64,000 nucleotides of DNA from Palaemon carinicauda (taxonomy: Eukaryota; Arthropoda; Malacostraca; Decapoda; Palaemonidae). Every line of letters starts with the position of its first letter. Position 1 is the stretch's first letter. A program made the translations under genes and the position numbers. The DNA is taken from assembly GCF_036898095.1 (NCBI RefSeq), contig NC_090729.1, forward strand, positions 156,176,088-156,240,087. Reading direction: 5' to 3'. The notes beneath the pieces are model-generated. The model saw nothing but the letters and a program-made list of their open reading frames with translations, searched no databases and had not been told where the DNA came from. Positions 32,941 through 44,066 of the stretch are shown here, in pieces.

Positions 32941-34790
32941 AACTCTCTCCATGTGGGAGCGTAATATTAATGAAAGAAACTATTGTGTTCGTTCACGAAT
33001 TTTATATATAGGACTATCAAAAATAACCTTAAGTCAGCCTCATTGTTGTCTATGGAGGTGAAAATTTCGGCTTCATACTCCAGAAAGTTATTGGTGTTTA
33101 GTAGGGACTCTAGTAACGGAGTTTAGTTGTGAAAGGAAGTTGAATTGAACGATATACTTAAAAGGTTATATTAGGTTATTCAGACAAGCTGGTAATAGCA
33201 ATTTAATATTCTAATTGTTATTGACCTATATTAGATCTTTGCATGTATTTAAGTCAAGTTCGCTATGTAATTAGTAAAAAACCTAAAGTAATACATTCAA
33301 GAGTTACAAGGAGTTTTGCGGGATTTTGGAAAGACAAATGCTAATTTTCTTTGGCTGGTTTTAAGACGGACTTAAAATACAGGAGCTACTACGGGAATAA
33401 GTCAAGATTTTTCACCAATAAAAAGATTACCACTTAGGTATTATGGAACGGAATTGATTAATATGCTGCTATTTCAACGGTGCAATTGAGAAACAATAGT
33501 AAGTGGATAAAACTTTAGCTTTTGTCTTCCTTAGCTAAAAAAAAAGTTTTGCGAAGAATTTTGAAACTTCAAAACTTTTTATTCTTTACAGAATATAATG
33601 CTACAGTAAATGTAGCCTATGCATATAAAACTGGGAATTTAAGGTGTGGAGGTATGTGTAAATTGCAAACTTCATCATTGCAACTTTATGGGCTTGATTC
33701 AAAGATGAGGTTTCACAAGTTGGATGATTAAAGCTCTAAGCAAAAAGTACGTTTGCTATAGGAAAATGGGAAAACTCACGTATATGTGAATAGGTAATTA
33801 GCTGCCGATATATAAAGTTTAAAACTATACCAGTTAAGGTTCATGTAAATATACTTGAAAAAAAATTAATTTATGTAAAAGGAAAACTAGGTAAATAAGG
33901 ACGATATAGGTAGTTGGTTTTGTTGGAGGAATGTTTGGTATTAGGATGATGATCCCCTTCCATTATTAGTGTTTAGCTCATTTGAGAATTTTATTAACAT
34001 ATGTAAAGCACTTCGGTGCCTAGTAGAAGTATTAATTTATTTACTGCATTGTTTTTTCAGATTGCAAGTGGCTTCTAATATAAATGGATAATACTGTATG
34101 GATATATTCAGTCAAGAATTACGAAAGGGTAAATTTTCCCGAATGCAGGTTGTCAAACTTAAATTTTGTACCAAGTAAATTAATTTTTGTCATCTAATTT
34201 AAAAAAAAGTTTTTAGGTGAAAGTATATTTTCGAGATTTAAAGTTTTGTATACTGGAAAAAGCTAATGTGCCTGGCCACTTTTTTGAAATTACTAGAAGC
34301 GCTTTAAATAACACTAGTCAGGCTTTCAAACTTTTTCTTGAACACTATAGTAATATATCACTTTCGATTGCCTAGGAATTGATAATAGCTACAAGTTTTG
34401 TCATAGGTAGTCTACTTTTTTTTTGGCATGGAACTATTCTTAATTTCTTTCAGATACACAACTACAAGTTGTTACTGTACATGCCGAGGATGGTAAGAAG
34501 ATGATGAGACATTGGAGCAAAAACAGCTAAGGACGAAATCGTGTCCATAGTAAGGTAGTAGAGGATGAAAAAGCAGTGTAAGAGAGAGAAGCAACGACGA
34601 AGGAAAGTGACTATACGAAAGACCAGAAAGGAGAAATGGCGGAGGAAGAAGACAGACACGAGACATTTTAGAGAAAAGTAGGAAGAGAAAAAGTATAACG
34701 GATAAGGGACATTATATATATGTAGTTGTACAATTGTACAAATTGGAATTTGTTTGAAAAAATAAAATGCAAAATAAGAATATTAGTGTT
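32941..34790. other. left-arm interior, no gene recognised
   Basis: AT-rich. The plus-strand 69-codon frame at 33522-33731 and the minus frames at 34462-34666 show no domain features. Homology to the right arm is not obvious by eye here. Confidence 0.45.
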
Positions 34791-34796
34791 TTTATT
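34791..34796 (-). terminator. AATAAA polyadenylation signal for the candidate 82-codon gene
   Basis: TTTATT on plus, AATAAA on minus, about 125 nt beyond the stop codon at 34920-34922. Confidence 0.4.
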
Positions 34797-34919
34797 TACT
34801 AAAACAGTGTTCAATTTCACCACCATGTGTGACACCGGTATTCTATATCCCTCCCACAGAGGCGTCCAATCAACTACTTACTTGCTGATTGAAGAGTTCA
34901 GAAGGTTTTCTGATACTGA

Positions 34920-35168
34920 TCAATTTTTGTAAATAAAATCCACAAAATCTTGGTTGGCCCTTTTCCAACCTGTCATTGATCCATTCATAAAGTTGGACAC
35001 AAATGTGTTTCCAAAATGACCGCAATAACCCAACCCATACCGTTCACTGAACGTAGTTGATAAGAAATATGCAAGATTCTTCGTCCTTTTTATGCTTCCC
35101 GACGAAAACTTGTTGGACGAGAGTTTCGATTTACCCTTAGCCCCATTTCTCTCCACTGCATTCCACAT
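34920..35168 (-). CDS. candidate small protein, 82 codons, second exon of a two-exon unit
   Basis: The minus-strand frame starts MWNAVERNGAKGKSK, continues with FLSTTFSERYGLGYCGHFG and FVSNFMNGSMTGWKRA, and ends DFIYKN with TGA at 34920-34922. A TTTCAG acceptor lies directly before GATG, so the ATG would be the second base of the exon and the upstream exon (37133-37300) would be 5' UTR. Codon composition is more balanced than the AT-rich surroundings, and the product is basic and rich in Ser/Lys at its N-terminus. No signal peptide or transmembrane segment is evident and I recognise no family. The right-arm counterpart (about 40620-40860) is decayed. It could be a real lineage-specific gene or a chance ORF. 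Confidence 0.45.
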   Translation of the reverse strand: MWNAVERNGAKGKSKLSSNKFSSGSIKRTKNLAYFLSTTFSERYGLGYCGHFGNTFVSNFMNGSMTGWKRANQDFVDFIYKN

Positions 35169-35169
35169 C

Positions 35170-37132
35170 CTGAAACCAGAAAATACTTAATTAGGCTACT
35201 ACGTCCCTTTTTTATTTTCGACTAAATTCATAAACCCCAAAACAAATGAGCATAATTTGAAAATTAACTATTGTGCTACTTAAACTTTAGAATTTGACAA
35301 ATGTTACAACAAATGTTTTGAAAATTATAATCATCAATCTTCAATAAAACTAAAAACCCTGAACAGTGTGTTAATGACCAAACTAAGTAAAATTAGTGGG
35401 AAAAAATAGAAACTTTACTAAAAAACCTAACAAGATATAAAAGAGACTGAGAACGTATTTTACTATATAGTCAAATTGCTAAATGTAGTGATAACAAATT
35501 AACTCGACTCTGGAAACAATAAAGTTTAAATCTTTTACACTTAAATCTCACTAACTTCAACCATTACTCTAAGATAGCAGCCACAATCATCTTGTCCAAA
35601 CAATTTTTTTTTTCCAAGAAAACCTTAAAAACAGTTAAAAGGGTAAAGAAAGCTAGACACTTGCTATAAAAACTACCAAATTAATGCTAATTGCTATAAA
35701 AACTACCAAATTAATGCTAAGTTTACTTAGACTTAAAAAGCTATAGCTCTAAAATCATTAAAGACATTGAAATATTTCAAAGAACATATTAAAGCTGAGC
35801 GCTATAAAACTGACAAATGGGACCCCCCTAAATCAAAGTGCTCCTAAAAAAAATAACATTAATACACTTTGCTAATATATAACATTAATACACTTTGCTA
35901 ATATAAACTTGCTGCAATATTGTCTAATTCGTTAGCTTTACCACCTCACCACACAAAATAGAACCTTACTAATTCATATATATCTAGTTTAACCACGAAG
36001 ACCACTTTAATAAGATTAGATAGGAAGCTAGACACCCTATTAAACTTACAATAAGGGTAAAACAAGAGTATTTAATCATAGCTTTTCAATTAAAAAATCC
36101 AGGAGAACTTGAAAGTCAAAACTACCTATTCACATTATGCAACTTGGACTCTATAGAGACCTCCTTGCACTCGTTAGATTTACCGGTTATCCAAAAAAAA
36201 AGAAAAAATAAATAAAAAATCAACAAGACTTATGACAGATTAATCACATCAAGTAAATTATAAAACTTTCCCAAATTCTATTCAAAATAACTGGAAATTA
36301 CACCTTTGCCTAAGACCTTAATCCTAGATTTTTAAGCTTGTTAAAAAATAAAAAAAATAAACTATAAATTCATAATGGACCCCCAAAAAACACCGAAACT
36401 TTTTACGCTAAAATATCAGGACACCAGATTACTACAAAAACTACTTCAGGGTTATAAGGAAGTTTTAAGACCTATCCAATAAATTCCCCTTTTAAAAGTC
36501 CTGTCAATTGCAACAAGAAATTACCAAGCTTTGCACTGTACCAAATGCTACCGAATTAAAGTAAACAAGATATGCTAAACTCTTCACAAGAGAATGGAAA
36601 AAAAAAAGATTATATTACCTCTGTTACTTTGTGAGTGCAAATACTCTATCCCGCCCTCCCCCCAAATAAAGAAAATAGCGATTTAGTTAAAACGATATCA
36701 GCAGTTTCTAATGATCACCCCACGCAATGTACAGTATTTTGTATACCAGAAAGAGACTTACGTTCACAATGCAAGTTATAATTTTAAACAAGGGATTGCC
36801 GTTAAAAATTTGCCACATTCAGGACTGACTTAAAAAGGTCTAAAAGAAATTTCTTTAAATTTTAAACAAATACAGATCACGGTAAACTAAATTGTAGAAA
36901 CACTTTTGGTTTATAGGATTTTCAACTAAAACGTTCGTTACTAAACACTGATTATGAGGTTAATATATATTTCAGCAATTAAGAATCCTGGCCATGTTTT
37001 CCAGCGTTAGATAACATCTACAGATCCCTTTACAAAACTGCAACCCAATTTAGAAAATACAATGGAAAACGAAGTAACTCTCAAACTCTGAACACTAAAT
37101 TTGTATAAAAAAAAAGAAGAAAAAAAGCTTAC
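35170..37132 (-). other. putative intron of the left-arm unit
   Basis: AT-rich sequence between the GTAAGC donor (minus, at 37132) and the TTTCAG acceptor (at 35170). No coding content. The part at 36060-37120 matches right-arm 39230-40240 in reverse complement, including GGATAACCGGTAA and TAGAGTCCAAGTT. Small direct duplications (ACTACCAAATTAATGCTAA twice near 35670-35720) are present. Confidence 0.45.
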
Positions 37133-37300
37133 CTTTATCCACACGTACAAAGAACGGCAACGATTACTGCAACCACAAATCCAAAGCAAAGGTTTCAAAC
37201 ACGATATGGCAATAACTTGAGCAGCTAAATCAAGGTGGGAATACGCCTCGCCCCCAACACGCACTGACGTTGCTTCCTGATTTCTCACCGTTTACAGTTC
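37133..37300 (-). other. candidate first exon of the left-arm unit
   Basis: GC-richer than its surroundings. It ends GTGGATAAAG followed by a GTAAGC donor. The segment TATCGTGTTTGAAACC...TTTGCTTTGGATTTGTGG is mirrored on the plus strand of the right arm at about 39145-39185. An open frame (MRNQEATSV...) runs through it into the intron, but joining to the second exon in that frame gives an early stop. A 5' UTR role is more consistent. Confidence 0.45.
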
Positions 37301-37320
37301 CATGTCGCCGGCTTCCTTCA

Positions 37321-37450
37321 AAGTTTCAACCAATCAGAGGGGTCCGTTTGATTATTTTGAAGGTAAAGAATGAGAAAACGACTCCTGATTGGTGGAGAGG
37401 CTAACAAGGACTCTTCAAGAAAACAGTTACTTTCAATAGACGTTACGTCA
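37321..37450 (-). promoter_or_regulatory. promoter-like block, left arm
   Basis: Immediately upstream of the candidate first exon: CCAAT on minus at 37388-37392, an inverted CCAAT (ATTGG on minus) at 37330-37334, and a CRE/ATF-like TGACGTAACG on minus at 37441-37450. The block is retained in mirror image on the right arm at about 38900-39030. No TATA box was identified. Confidence 0.5.
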
Positions 37451-37500
37451 CCACTTACAAAACCAGTGACATCTGTTGGTTATGTAATTAACTATGAAAA

Positions 37501-38051
37501 AGAAAACGAGTGAAAAAAACATGTATTCAATAAGGATACAATTCATTATCTTATGGGAAATTTTGATGCGTGACAATGATTAAAAAAAACAATGTTAGTG
37601 TACCCCTTTTCACTTCAAAATTCACAATGAAATAGGTACGGTTTGTTTAGCTAAATAGTGTATCGGGTACTATGTACAATATTCTGGTCAAAATTTTGAT
37701 TTTTATTTTAAAGTGAACTAATAATTTCATTAACAAATATCTGATGTTCCATAAGTTATGTTACAATTTTCGATGGGGGAATAACAATGATTTTGGCGCC
37801 TATAATCATGTTCATGTTATAATTTTTTATAATTTCTTATTTATTCTACTGTTTCTTCTTTCGTAGCAGACATCTTTTCTCATATTTGGTCCCTTAGACT
37901 TGTGAAATTTTACTTCTCAAATCCTGTTTGAACTTTGAAGCCTGCCCTGTAATGAAAATAAAACTAATGATGATGATGATGATAATAATGAAAATAAAAA
38001 TAATACGAAGAAAACGTCCAGGTGTACAATCATGTGAGGCTATTGGAGGCA

Positions 38052-38054
<3 letters not shown>
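37501..38054. other. central spacer of the palindrome, left part
   Basis: AT-rich sequence between the arms with no gene seen; it ends at the (CT)n tract. Confidence 0.5.

Positions 38055-38109
<55 letters not shown>
38055..38109. repeat. (CT)n microsatellite, left of LINE fragment
   Basis: About 54 bp of CT dinucleotide directly abutting the LINE fragment. Confidence 0.96.
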
Positions 38110-38112
<3 letters not shown>

Positions 38113-38784
38113 GGTCTTCTGGCTAACAACACCGTTGAACTGTTGACCATCTCGCAAAGGCTGCCTGTCAACTGGTTCCTCCAGAGGCTGATGCTCCCAC
38201 TCCATCTCTCCTGTGCTGCAGAGAAATTGTGCGCCAAGCTGCTCGCTCACCTACTCATCGTAGTAATGCCGAAAGAGCCACCAGTGTATCAATACAGCAT
38301 TATGAACACTTCTTTCCTCACCAACACAAGTCTCGCCGCACTGGTCTATATGGTTCGTCAAAATAATGTGGTTTGTGCGGGTCTTCGGCTGGCTTAGCGA
38401 AAAGTTTGGCAGGTGGCTGAGCAAGATGGAGTTCCATACTTCTCCTCCTGTAGGTTATGTTACGCACCCAACTCAAAAACCCTGGAACACTATTGTCTGG
38501 AATGTCCACTTGTTAGTGACATATTACCCCAAAGACTCACAGTAGTTGATATATGTAGAAAAATTGACAGATAATAATTTGCTCGATGAGATCCTCATTT
38601 TGGTGGATACTAAATAATCAACTGTTTTGTGATATTAACTAATGATAGGTACAACCTACATACGAACTCAAACTAAATTTAATTTGTATTCCATATGAAT
38701 TGGGGGTTGGTGCCTTGGTATATGGATGGATCGACCATGTACTCAAATGCCTGACGCCAAAGGGCGTAATAAATTGATTAAAAC

Positions 38785-38788
<4 letters not shown>
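38110..38788 (+). mobile_element. 5'-truncated LINE 3' end within a (TC)n microsatellite
   Basis: The translated remnant includes ISQRLPVNW, and then CRLCYAPNSKTLEHYCLECP at about 38449-38508, a C-x2-C...H...C zinc-finger tail like that of the LINE at 15499-18509. A 3' UTR of about 240 bp follows, with a terminal hairpin ACGCCAAAGGGCGT (38754-38767) and an A-rich end. The fragment begins directly after (CT)n and ends directly before (TC)n. That is what insertion into a microsatellite target would leave. Coding is frameshifted. Confidence 0.72.

Positions 38789-38844
<56 letters not shown>
38789..38844. repeat. (TC)n microsatellite, right of LINE fragment
   Basis: About 56 bp of TC dinucleotide directly after the LINE 3' end, same phase family as 38055-38109. 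Confidence 0.96.
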
Positions 38845-38846
<2 letters not shown>

Positions 38847-38899
38847 GAACCCTAAGGTCTTGTATAATGTCATAAACAGACCAAGAGATTTCACTGGTT

Positions 38900-39030
38900 T
38901 TTTAAGTGGGGACGTTACGTGTTAGAAAAAAATGTATTTGTGAAGATTCCTTGGTCGTATCTCGATCAATAAGGAGTCTTTTTCTCATACTTTGTCTTAA
39001 AATAATCACACAGACCCTTCTGATTGGCTG
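38900..39030 (+). promoter_or_regulatory. promoter-like block, right arm (mirror of 37321-37450)
   Basis: GGACGTTACGTG at about 38909-38920, AGGAGTCTTTTTCTCAT near 38970 and CTGATTGGCTG with ATTGG at 39023-39027 match the left-arm block in order. One CCAAT box has changed to TCAAT (about 38964). Confidence 0.45.
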
Positions 39031-40619
39031 AAGCTTGGAAGCAAGCCAGCAAGATGGAATTGTAGAATTTAAGAAATTAAGAAGCATTTGAAGTGTGTTT
39101 TAGGACTTAAGACATATTCGAAACTTGATTTAGCAAGTTATTTGCATATCGTGTTTGAATCTTTTGCTTTGGATCTGTGGTTCCAGTTATCCTCGGCATT
39201 TTATGGGCTTGTGTTAAGGTGGCAAGTTTGTTTTTACGAAATGGTGTTCAGGGTTATTGCGAGTTAGACATTTAAGTATTTGAAAAAAAAAAATTGAAAC
39301 CGATTTGCAGTTTTGTATAGGGATTATTTAAAGTTTTCTAGCCCTGGAAGAGATAACCAGGATTCTTAATTGTGCGAAGATAATGGTTAACCTCATAAGT
39401 AATTTAATAACGAACATTTTGGATTCAATTTTTAAAAATTTAATGTATTTTATTTTTTCAAATGTAAAGAAATTCCAACTATCAAGACATTTTACCCGTC
39501 TTGGGGTCTTGATTCCGCCAAATTCTTAATGGCTAAACCCTTTGTTATAATTGTGAAGGCAGTTTTATTTTTATCTAGTATAATAAGTATATTGTTTGGG
39601 GTTCTTAGACTACTTAATTGAGCAAAGGAGTAAAACTTGGATATAATTATTATATCACTTTTTAGCATTATATTTTGAAGCATTCAGCATATCCTGTGAA
39701 ATTCTATTCATTAGCATTCGGTGAACTGCAAAACTTTTAAAGTAATTTAAAAGAATATTCATTGAATAGGTTTAAAAACTTCCATGTAACCCTTATGTAT
39801 TTTCTTTTGTAGTAATTTAGTGTTGATTTTAGCGTCCTGAAATTTTAGCATAAACTTTCGTTTTTGTTTTGGCGAGGGGTGGGGGAGCAATTGTGAATTC
39901 AGTTAATTTTGCTTTGATATTTTTAAAACTCCAAATCTGGGATTGAGATTTTTCTTACGCATAGGTTTAATTCTCAAGTCACATGTCTATTTTGATAAAA
40001 AAAATATTTTTGGGATAACCGGTAATTCCAGCGAGTGCGCAGAAGTCTGTATATCTTCTTATAGAGTCCAAGTTACATAATACAGGCATGTCACGTTTTA
40101 AGTCAAGATATTTTGATTTTTAATTTAACAGCTATGATTGATACTCAAATTTTTCCTTGATTGTAAGCGTATTACGGTGTTTAGTTTCCCATCTGATCTT
40201 ATGAAAGTGGTCTTGTTGGTAAACCTACACACAAAGTAGTTATCAAGTCTGCATTTCAGGTGGTAAGGTGTTATAAAACTGACGGCTTAAGACTATAATG
40301 CTGTAAGCGAGTTTGAAGTTTCACTGACCTCCCTATAATTAAACTTGTGCAAGTTGTCCCGAGTTAAATTAACTTTCAAAAGCTACGATAGCCGAATTAG
40401 TTAATAATTAAGTAACGGTTTTAACCATTGCATTAACAAGTGACTAGGTATACAAAGTTTTTCTACATTCTAATGTACCGTTTATAGTAAATAGTTTTGT
40501 TAAATGCTGCTATGATGTGATCTAAACGTAGCTACATTATGTTGATACTTGAATATTTTGGGCTAATGTTCCTAAGTAAATTGCTTTCTCACCTTTGGAA
40601 TATCTTGTCATGGTTTGGA

Positions 40620-40860
40620 AGTCAAATTTTTCAATCAATTTTTTTTTTCTCCGATTCAAGTCTCTTCCCTCTTCGTACATTTTGAAATGGAAAATTTTAA
40701 ATCAACCAAAATTTGCTTATTATAATGGAAATAATTTTGTATCCAATTTAGTAATAAACTTAGGGTTTTATTATAGAATTTTGAACATTCAACCTCTTAG
40801 AAAACTTAGAAAATTTGTCAAATCCTGTAAGTGTTGCTCATATGTCAAATCTTAAAGAGA
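40620..40860 (+). pseudogene. decayed right-arm counterpart of the 82-codon exon
   Basis: TGGAAATAATTTTGTATCC at 40723-40741 parallels the left-arm stretch encoding GNTFVSNF, and the frame gives GNNFVSNLV. Other residues do not match convincingly and the region is much more AT-rich. A frame open from 40595 to 40855 exists but looks composition-driven. Assignment rests on position between collinear blocks plus this short match. Confidence 0.35.
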
Positions 40861-40984
40861 GTAGCTTATGTTAGTTTCTGCTCATGTTCAATATAAAACT
40901 TCAAAAATCAGTGGCGTGAATGAAATTAATGATATAAAAGTACAGAAAAACTTTTCAGGTTGTGTAATGCAGTATTACTTATGG

Positions 40985-41160
40985 GTGTGGATAAATCGCA
41001 ACTGTCTTGACGTAGATCTCCAATTAGTTCTCTCAGCTTTTCATTACGAAACTCTGTAAAGAACGTAGTAGGTTCTTGCATTTGCGTTCTTTTTGCTCCG
41101 CAATTAAGAGATAAGAACGTATTGGAGAGAACTAATCAACAGGTTGCGATATATCCACAC
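40985..41160. repeat. imperfect inverted repeat, ~40-bp arms
   Basis: GTGTGGATAAATCGCAAC (about 40986) and CCAATTAGTTCTCTC (about 41020) are mirrored by GAGAGAACTAATCAAC and GGTTGCGATATATCCACAC (about 41124-41162). Unequal internal spacing makes the stem imperfect. Confidence 0.7.
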
Positions 41161-41165
41161 ATTGA

Positions 41166-42176
41166 AGTAATTAAATTCTGAAGACAAGACTTATCCAGAA
41201 GAATAAAAAATATGCAGCATGCAAAATAGGAAAACATATGAACAGCTATATGTATTGAAACACCTTTATGTACTACTGTATATACCGTTAAATTTTTTTT
41301 CTACTAAAGTCGTTATTTAGTAGTATGTCCAACTAATAAATTACTGCATTTTTCAAATAAAGCGTTTAAAATGGTTAATGAAAAAATCAGATTTTCTATT
41401 AGATTTACTCTTCAACATGTTTACCACACAACTTGTGTTATATTTTAGGCCTGTTCTCTTGCTCCAATATACATCTCGTCTCACAATCCTCTGAAGTTTT
41501 TATGCAACTTACGGGTGCAAATGAAATATTAATAAATTGGCAAAACGGCAAAACTTCTGTAAGCTAATTCTCATTAACTTAGTTTTTAAAATGACTAGGC
41601 TACAAAATAAGCATTTAGTACCTAGGTCTGAAAAATTTATTATGTGATAAACCATGCTAGATTACAAAACTGAACTTTAAAAATATTAGATTACAAAATT
41701 AGCATTTACCAAAATTTAGAATTGCTTGACTACGTAAAAAATTCAAGATTTCAGAAACTGAATTTAGTAAAATTTACCTATCTGCAGTATCTTGATTAAA
41801 TATTATCCACCAAGTCAAATTTAACTTGAACAATGCAATCTGAAATAATGAGTATAAAAGGATCCAAGTACTTTTATTTAATACATGTTGAATAAATAAA
41901 AGCTAAAAACTCTGGTTTATTACAGCGACAAATCAACTTTCCACTCCCACTCCACTTAACCCGAGTATATAACTAAATATTAAATTTAGTTTTACTTTTC
42001 AAGTAAATTTACATACATGAACTTATGACTATACTTCTGCTTTACATATTGGTAACTACCTATCCACACAAACGTGTCAGTTTTTACAACATTTTCCAAT
42101 TACAAACTTCCTATTCTTTGCTTAAGTATTAGACAAGTTACGGCAATGAAACAAAATATTTTGCACATTTATATTT
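41166..42176. other. AT-rich right-arm sequence, nothing recognised
   Basis: No open frame or repeat stands out. Confidence 0.5.
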
Positions 42177-42230
42177 CATTTTGTTTCAATGAATAAACAG
42201 AATCTTACATGCGTGTTACGGCCGTAATTT
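42177..42230. repeat. isolated copy of the 52-bp repeat
   Basis: TTTTGTTTCAATGAATAAAC and AGAATCTTACATG match the unit of the array at 43447-44066. Confidence 0.8.
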
Positions 42231-42639
42231 CAAGGGTTCTTTCCATTCAGAAATTTGCGGTCAGTAAAAATGTAACACAGCAACTTGGGAACAAGAGAAC
42301 AAACACCAACAAAAGTTACAATATTTACAAACACACAAAAAAAGTAATGGGTTGGTAACAATAATAAGCAAAATAAATCAATATACTAATCAAAGGAAAA
42401 CCAACCTTAAGATCTTTAAAAGATCACCTACAGCTAAATTAAACCCTAAACTAAGAAATGGGAAATTTTTAAATATGACATTTCAGGCAGCTACCTTCCA
42501 AATTACTGGCCAGAAAAATCTAAACTAACAAACTGAGATAGGTAGAAGGAAGAAAGAGAACATAAGTGGGAAACTTAATATTACTCCTACCTAGCACAAA
42601 CTAACTTAAACGTTAAACTTAACTTAATAAACAATGAAT

Positions 42640-43072
42640 TATGAAAATAATTATCTTACAAATTATACAATGGGAATCATCACAAAAAGCTCGGTAGATT
42701 GTCCCATCAGGCCATACAAGGTCCAGAAGACCGTACTGCAAACAAGGGCGTGCACACCTACAGGTACTCGGCGATCCACGATCGTCGTAAATAACAATTA
42801 AAAATATCTCATACCTGTAGTATGCCACCCTACGTATCTCCACGAGTTCCAAGAACTCACTGACGGCGATGAGCAGGTCAACCGGGTCAAGCTGCAATGC
42901 CTGAAGGCAATCCAAAATGCCACGGGAACACTAAAGGTGGTAGCCTCCGAGAATCCGGGACGTCAACGGATCTCGCACGCCGGGCCAACTCGTTCGTATA
43001 TCCTCCTACGAACGAGGGAAGGAACGTGGCTGATGAATGCCGCGGGTGATAAACACCAGCGACCACACACAA
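42640..43072 (-). other. candidate two-exon coding island, unrecognised
   Basis: GC-richer than its surroundings. On minus, a first exon-like part (43072 to about 42814) contains the frame ILDCLQALQLDPVDLL followed by LVEIRRVAYY. A GTATGAG donor follows; after about 75 nt a CCCTTGTTTGCAG acceptor (near 42735) precedes an open segment. Both spliced and unspliced readings stay open for some distance. It has no counterpart that I can see in the left arm, so it is either an insertion in the right arm or lost on the left. A retroelement gag fragment is a possibility; no family can be named. Confidence 0.35.
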
Positions 43073-43446
43073 AGTATCGAAGGACGTGATTCCTTAAAAT
43101 CCAAAAATTCCCCAAAGGAAGTGGCAAAGCGTCAGGCTGTGAGGAGGAACTAACTGCCCGTCACTTATCAACACTATTCGATCAAGCCTTCCACTCGAGT
43201 CAACACAGCTCATAGGAAAGAAAACAACGATCGTTAATAAGGAACTTCAGTGGTTCACTAATACCGGGGGAGAAGGTGGAAAACAAAGCAAAACTGAAGT
43301 CATATGACTCGTACAGAGTTCATTAAACTAAAAAAAAAAAAAAAAAAAAAAAACTTTAATAAACTTAAAACTAAAACAAGATCAAAAGGTTGGACAAGTA
43401 TAAACAACTTAATTAAATTATAATGAATTTACTTTAATCTAATAAT
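43073..43446. other. GC-richer flank then poly(A)
   Basis: Sequence up to 43320 is balanced in composition and may be upstream of the minus-strand candidate. A24 run at 43330-43353. Confidence 0.4.
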
Positions 43447-44066
43447 GTGCTACACTTAGTTTTCAATTTTGTTTCAAAGAATAAACCGAATCTTACATGT
43501 GCTACATTTAGTTTTTAATTTTGTTTCAAAGAATAAACAGAATCTTACATGTGCTACATTTCGTTTTCAATTTTGTTTCAAACAATAAACAGAATCTTAC
43601 ATGTGCTACATTTCTTTCTAGATTTTGTTTCAAAGAATAAGCAGAATCTTACATGTGCTATATTTCGTTTTCAGTTTTGTTTCAAAGAATAAACAGAATC
43701 TTACATGTGCTATATTTCGTTTTCAGTTTTGTTTCAAAGAATAAACAGAATCTTACATGTGCTACATTTCTTTCTAGATTTTGTTTCAAAGAATAAGCAG
43801 AATCTTACATGTGCTATATTTCGTTTTCAATTTTGTTTCAAACAATAAACAGAATCTTACATGTGCTACATTTCTTTCTAGATTTTGTTTCAAAGAATAA
43901 GCAGAATCTTACATGTGCTATATTTCGTTTTCAGTTTTGTTTCAAAGAATAAACAGAATCTTACATGTGCTATATTTCGTTTTCAGTTTTGTTTCAAAGA
44001 ATAAACAGAATCTTACATGTGCTACATTTCATTTCGTTTTCAATTTTGTTTCAAAGAAAAAAATTC
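43447..44066. repeat. 52-bp tandem repeat, about 12 copies
   Basis: Unit GTGCTACATTTCG...TTTTGTTTCAAAGAATAAAC...AATCTTACAT. Variants (CTTTCTAGA with AATAAGC; CGTTTTCAG with AATAAAC) alternate in a patterned way: copies 4-6 and 9-11 are the same three-variant series. Confidence 0.95.

Larger units (their letters stand above)
28430..37500. repeat. left arm of giant diverged inverted duplication
   Basis: Blocks of this arm match the reverse complement of 38.85-54 kb in collinear order (left with right): 37395-37500 with 38855-38945; 37290-37395 with 38945-39100; 37140-37215 with 39135-39215; 36900-37120 with 39230-39440; 36060-36560 with 39660-40240; 32640-32940 with 46030-46330; 31840-32630 with 46330-47170; 30950-31130 with 47730-47910 and 48270-48480; and the minisatellites 28430-30340 with 49445-53530. 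Identity by eye is roughly three in four bases in the better blocks, with many indels. Confidence 0.85.

Noticed and set aside
37894..38250. Glu-Arg and Ser-Leu repeat open frames
   Set aside because: Translation of the (CT)n tract in different frames.
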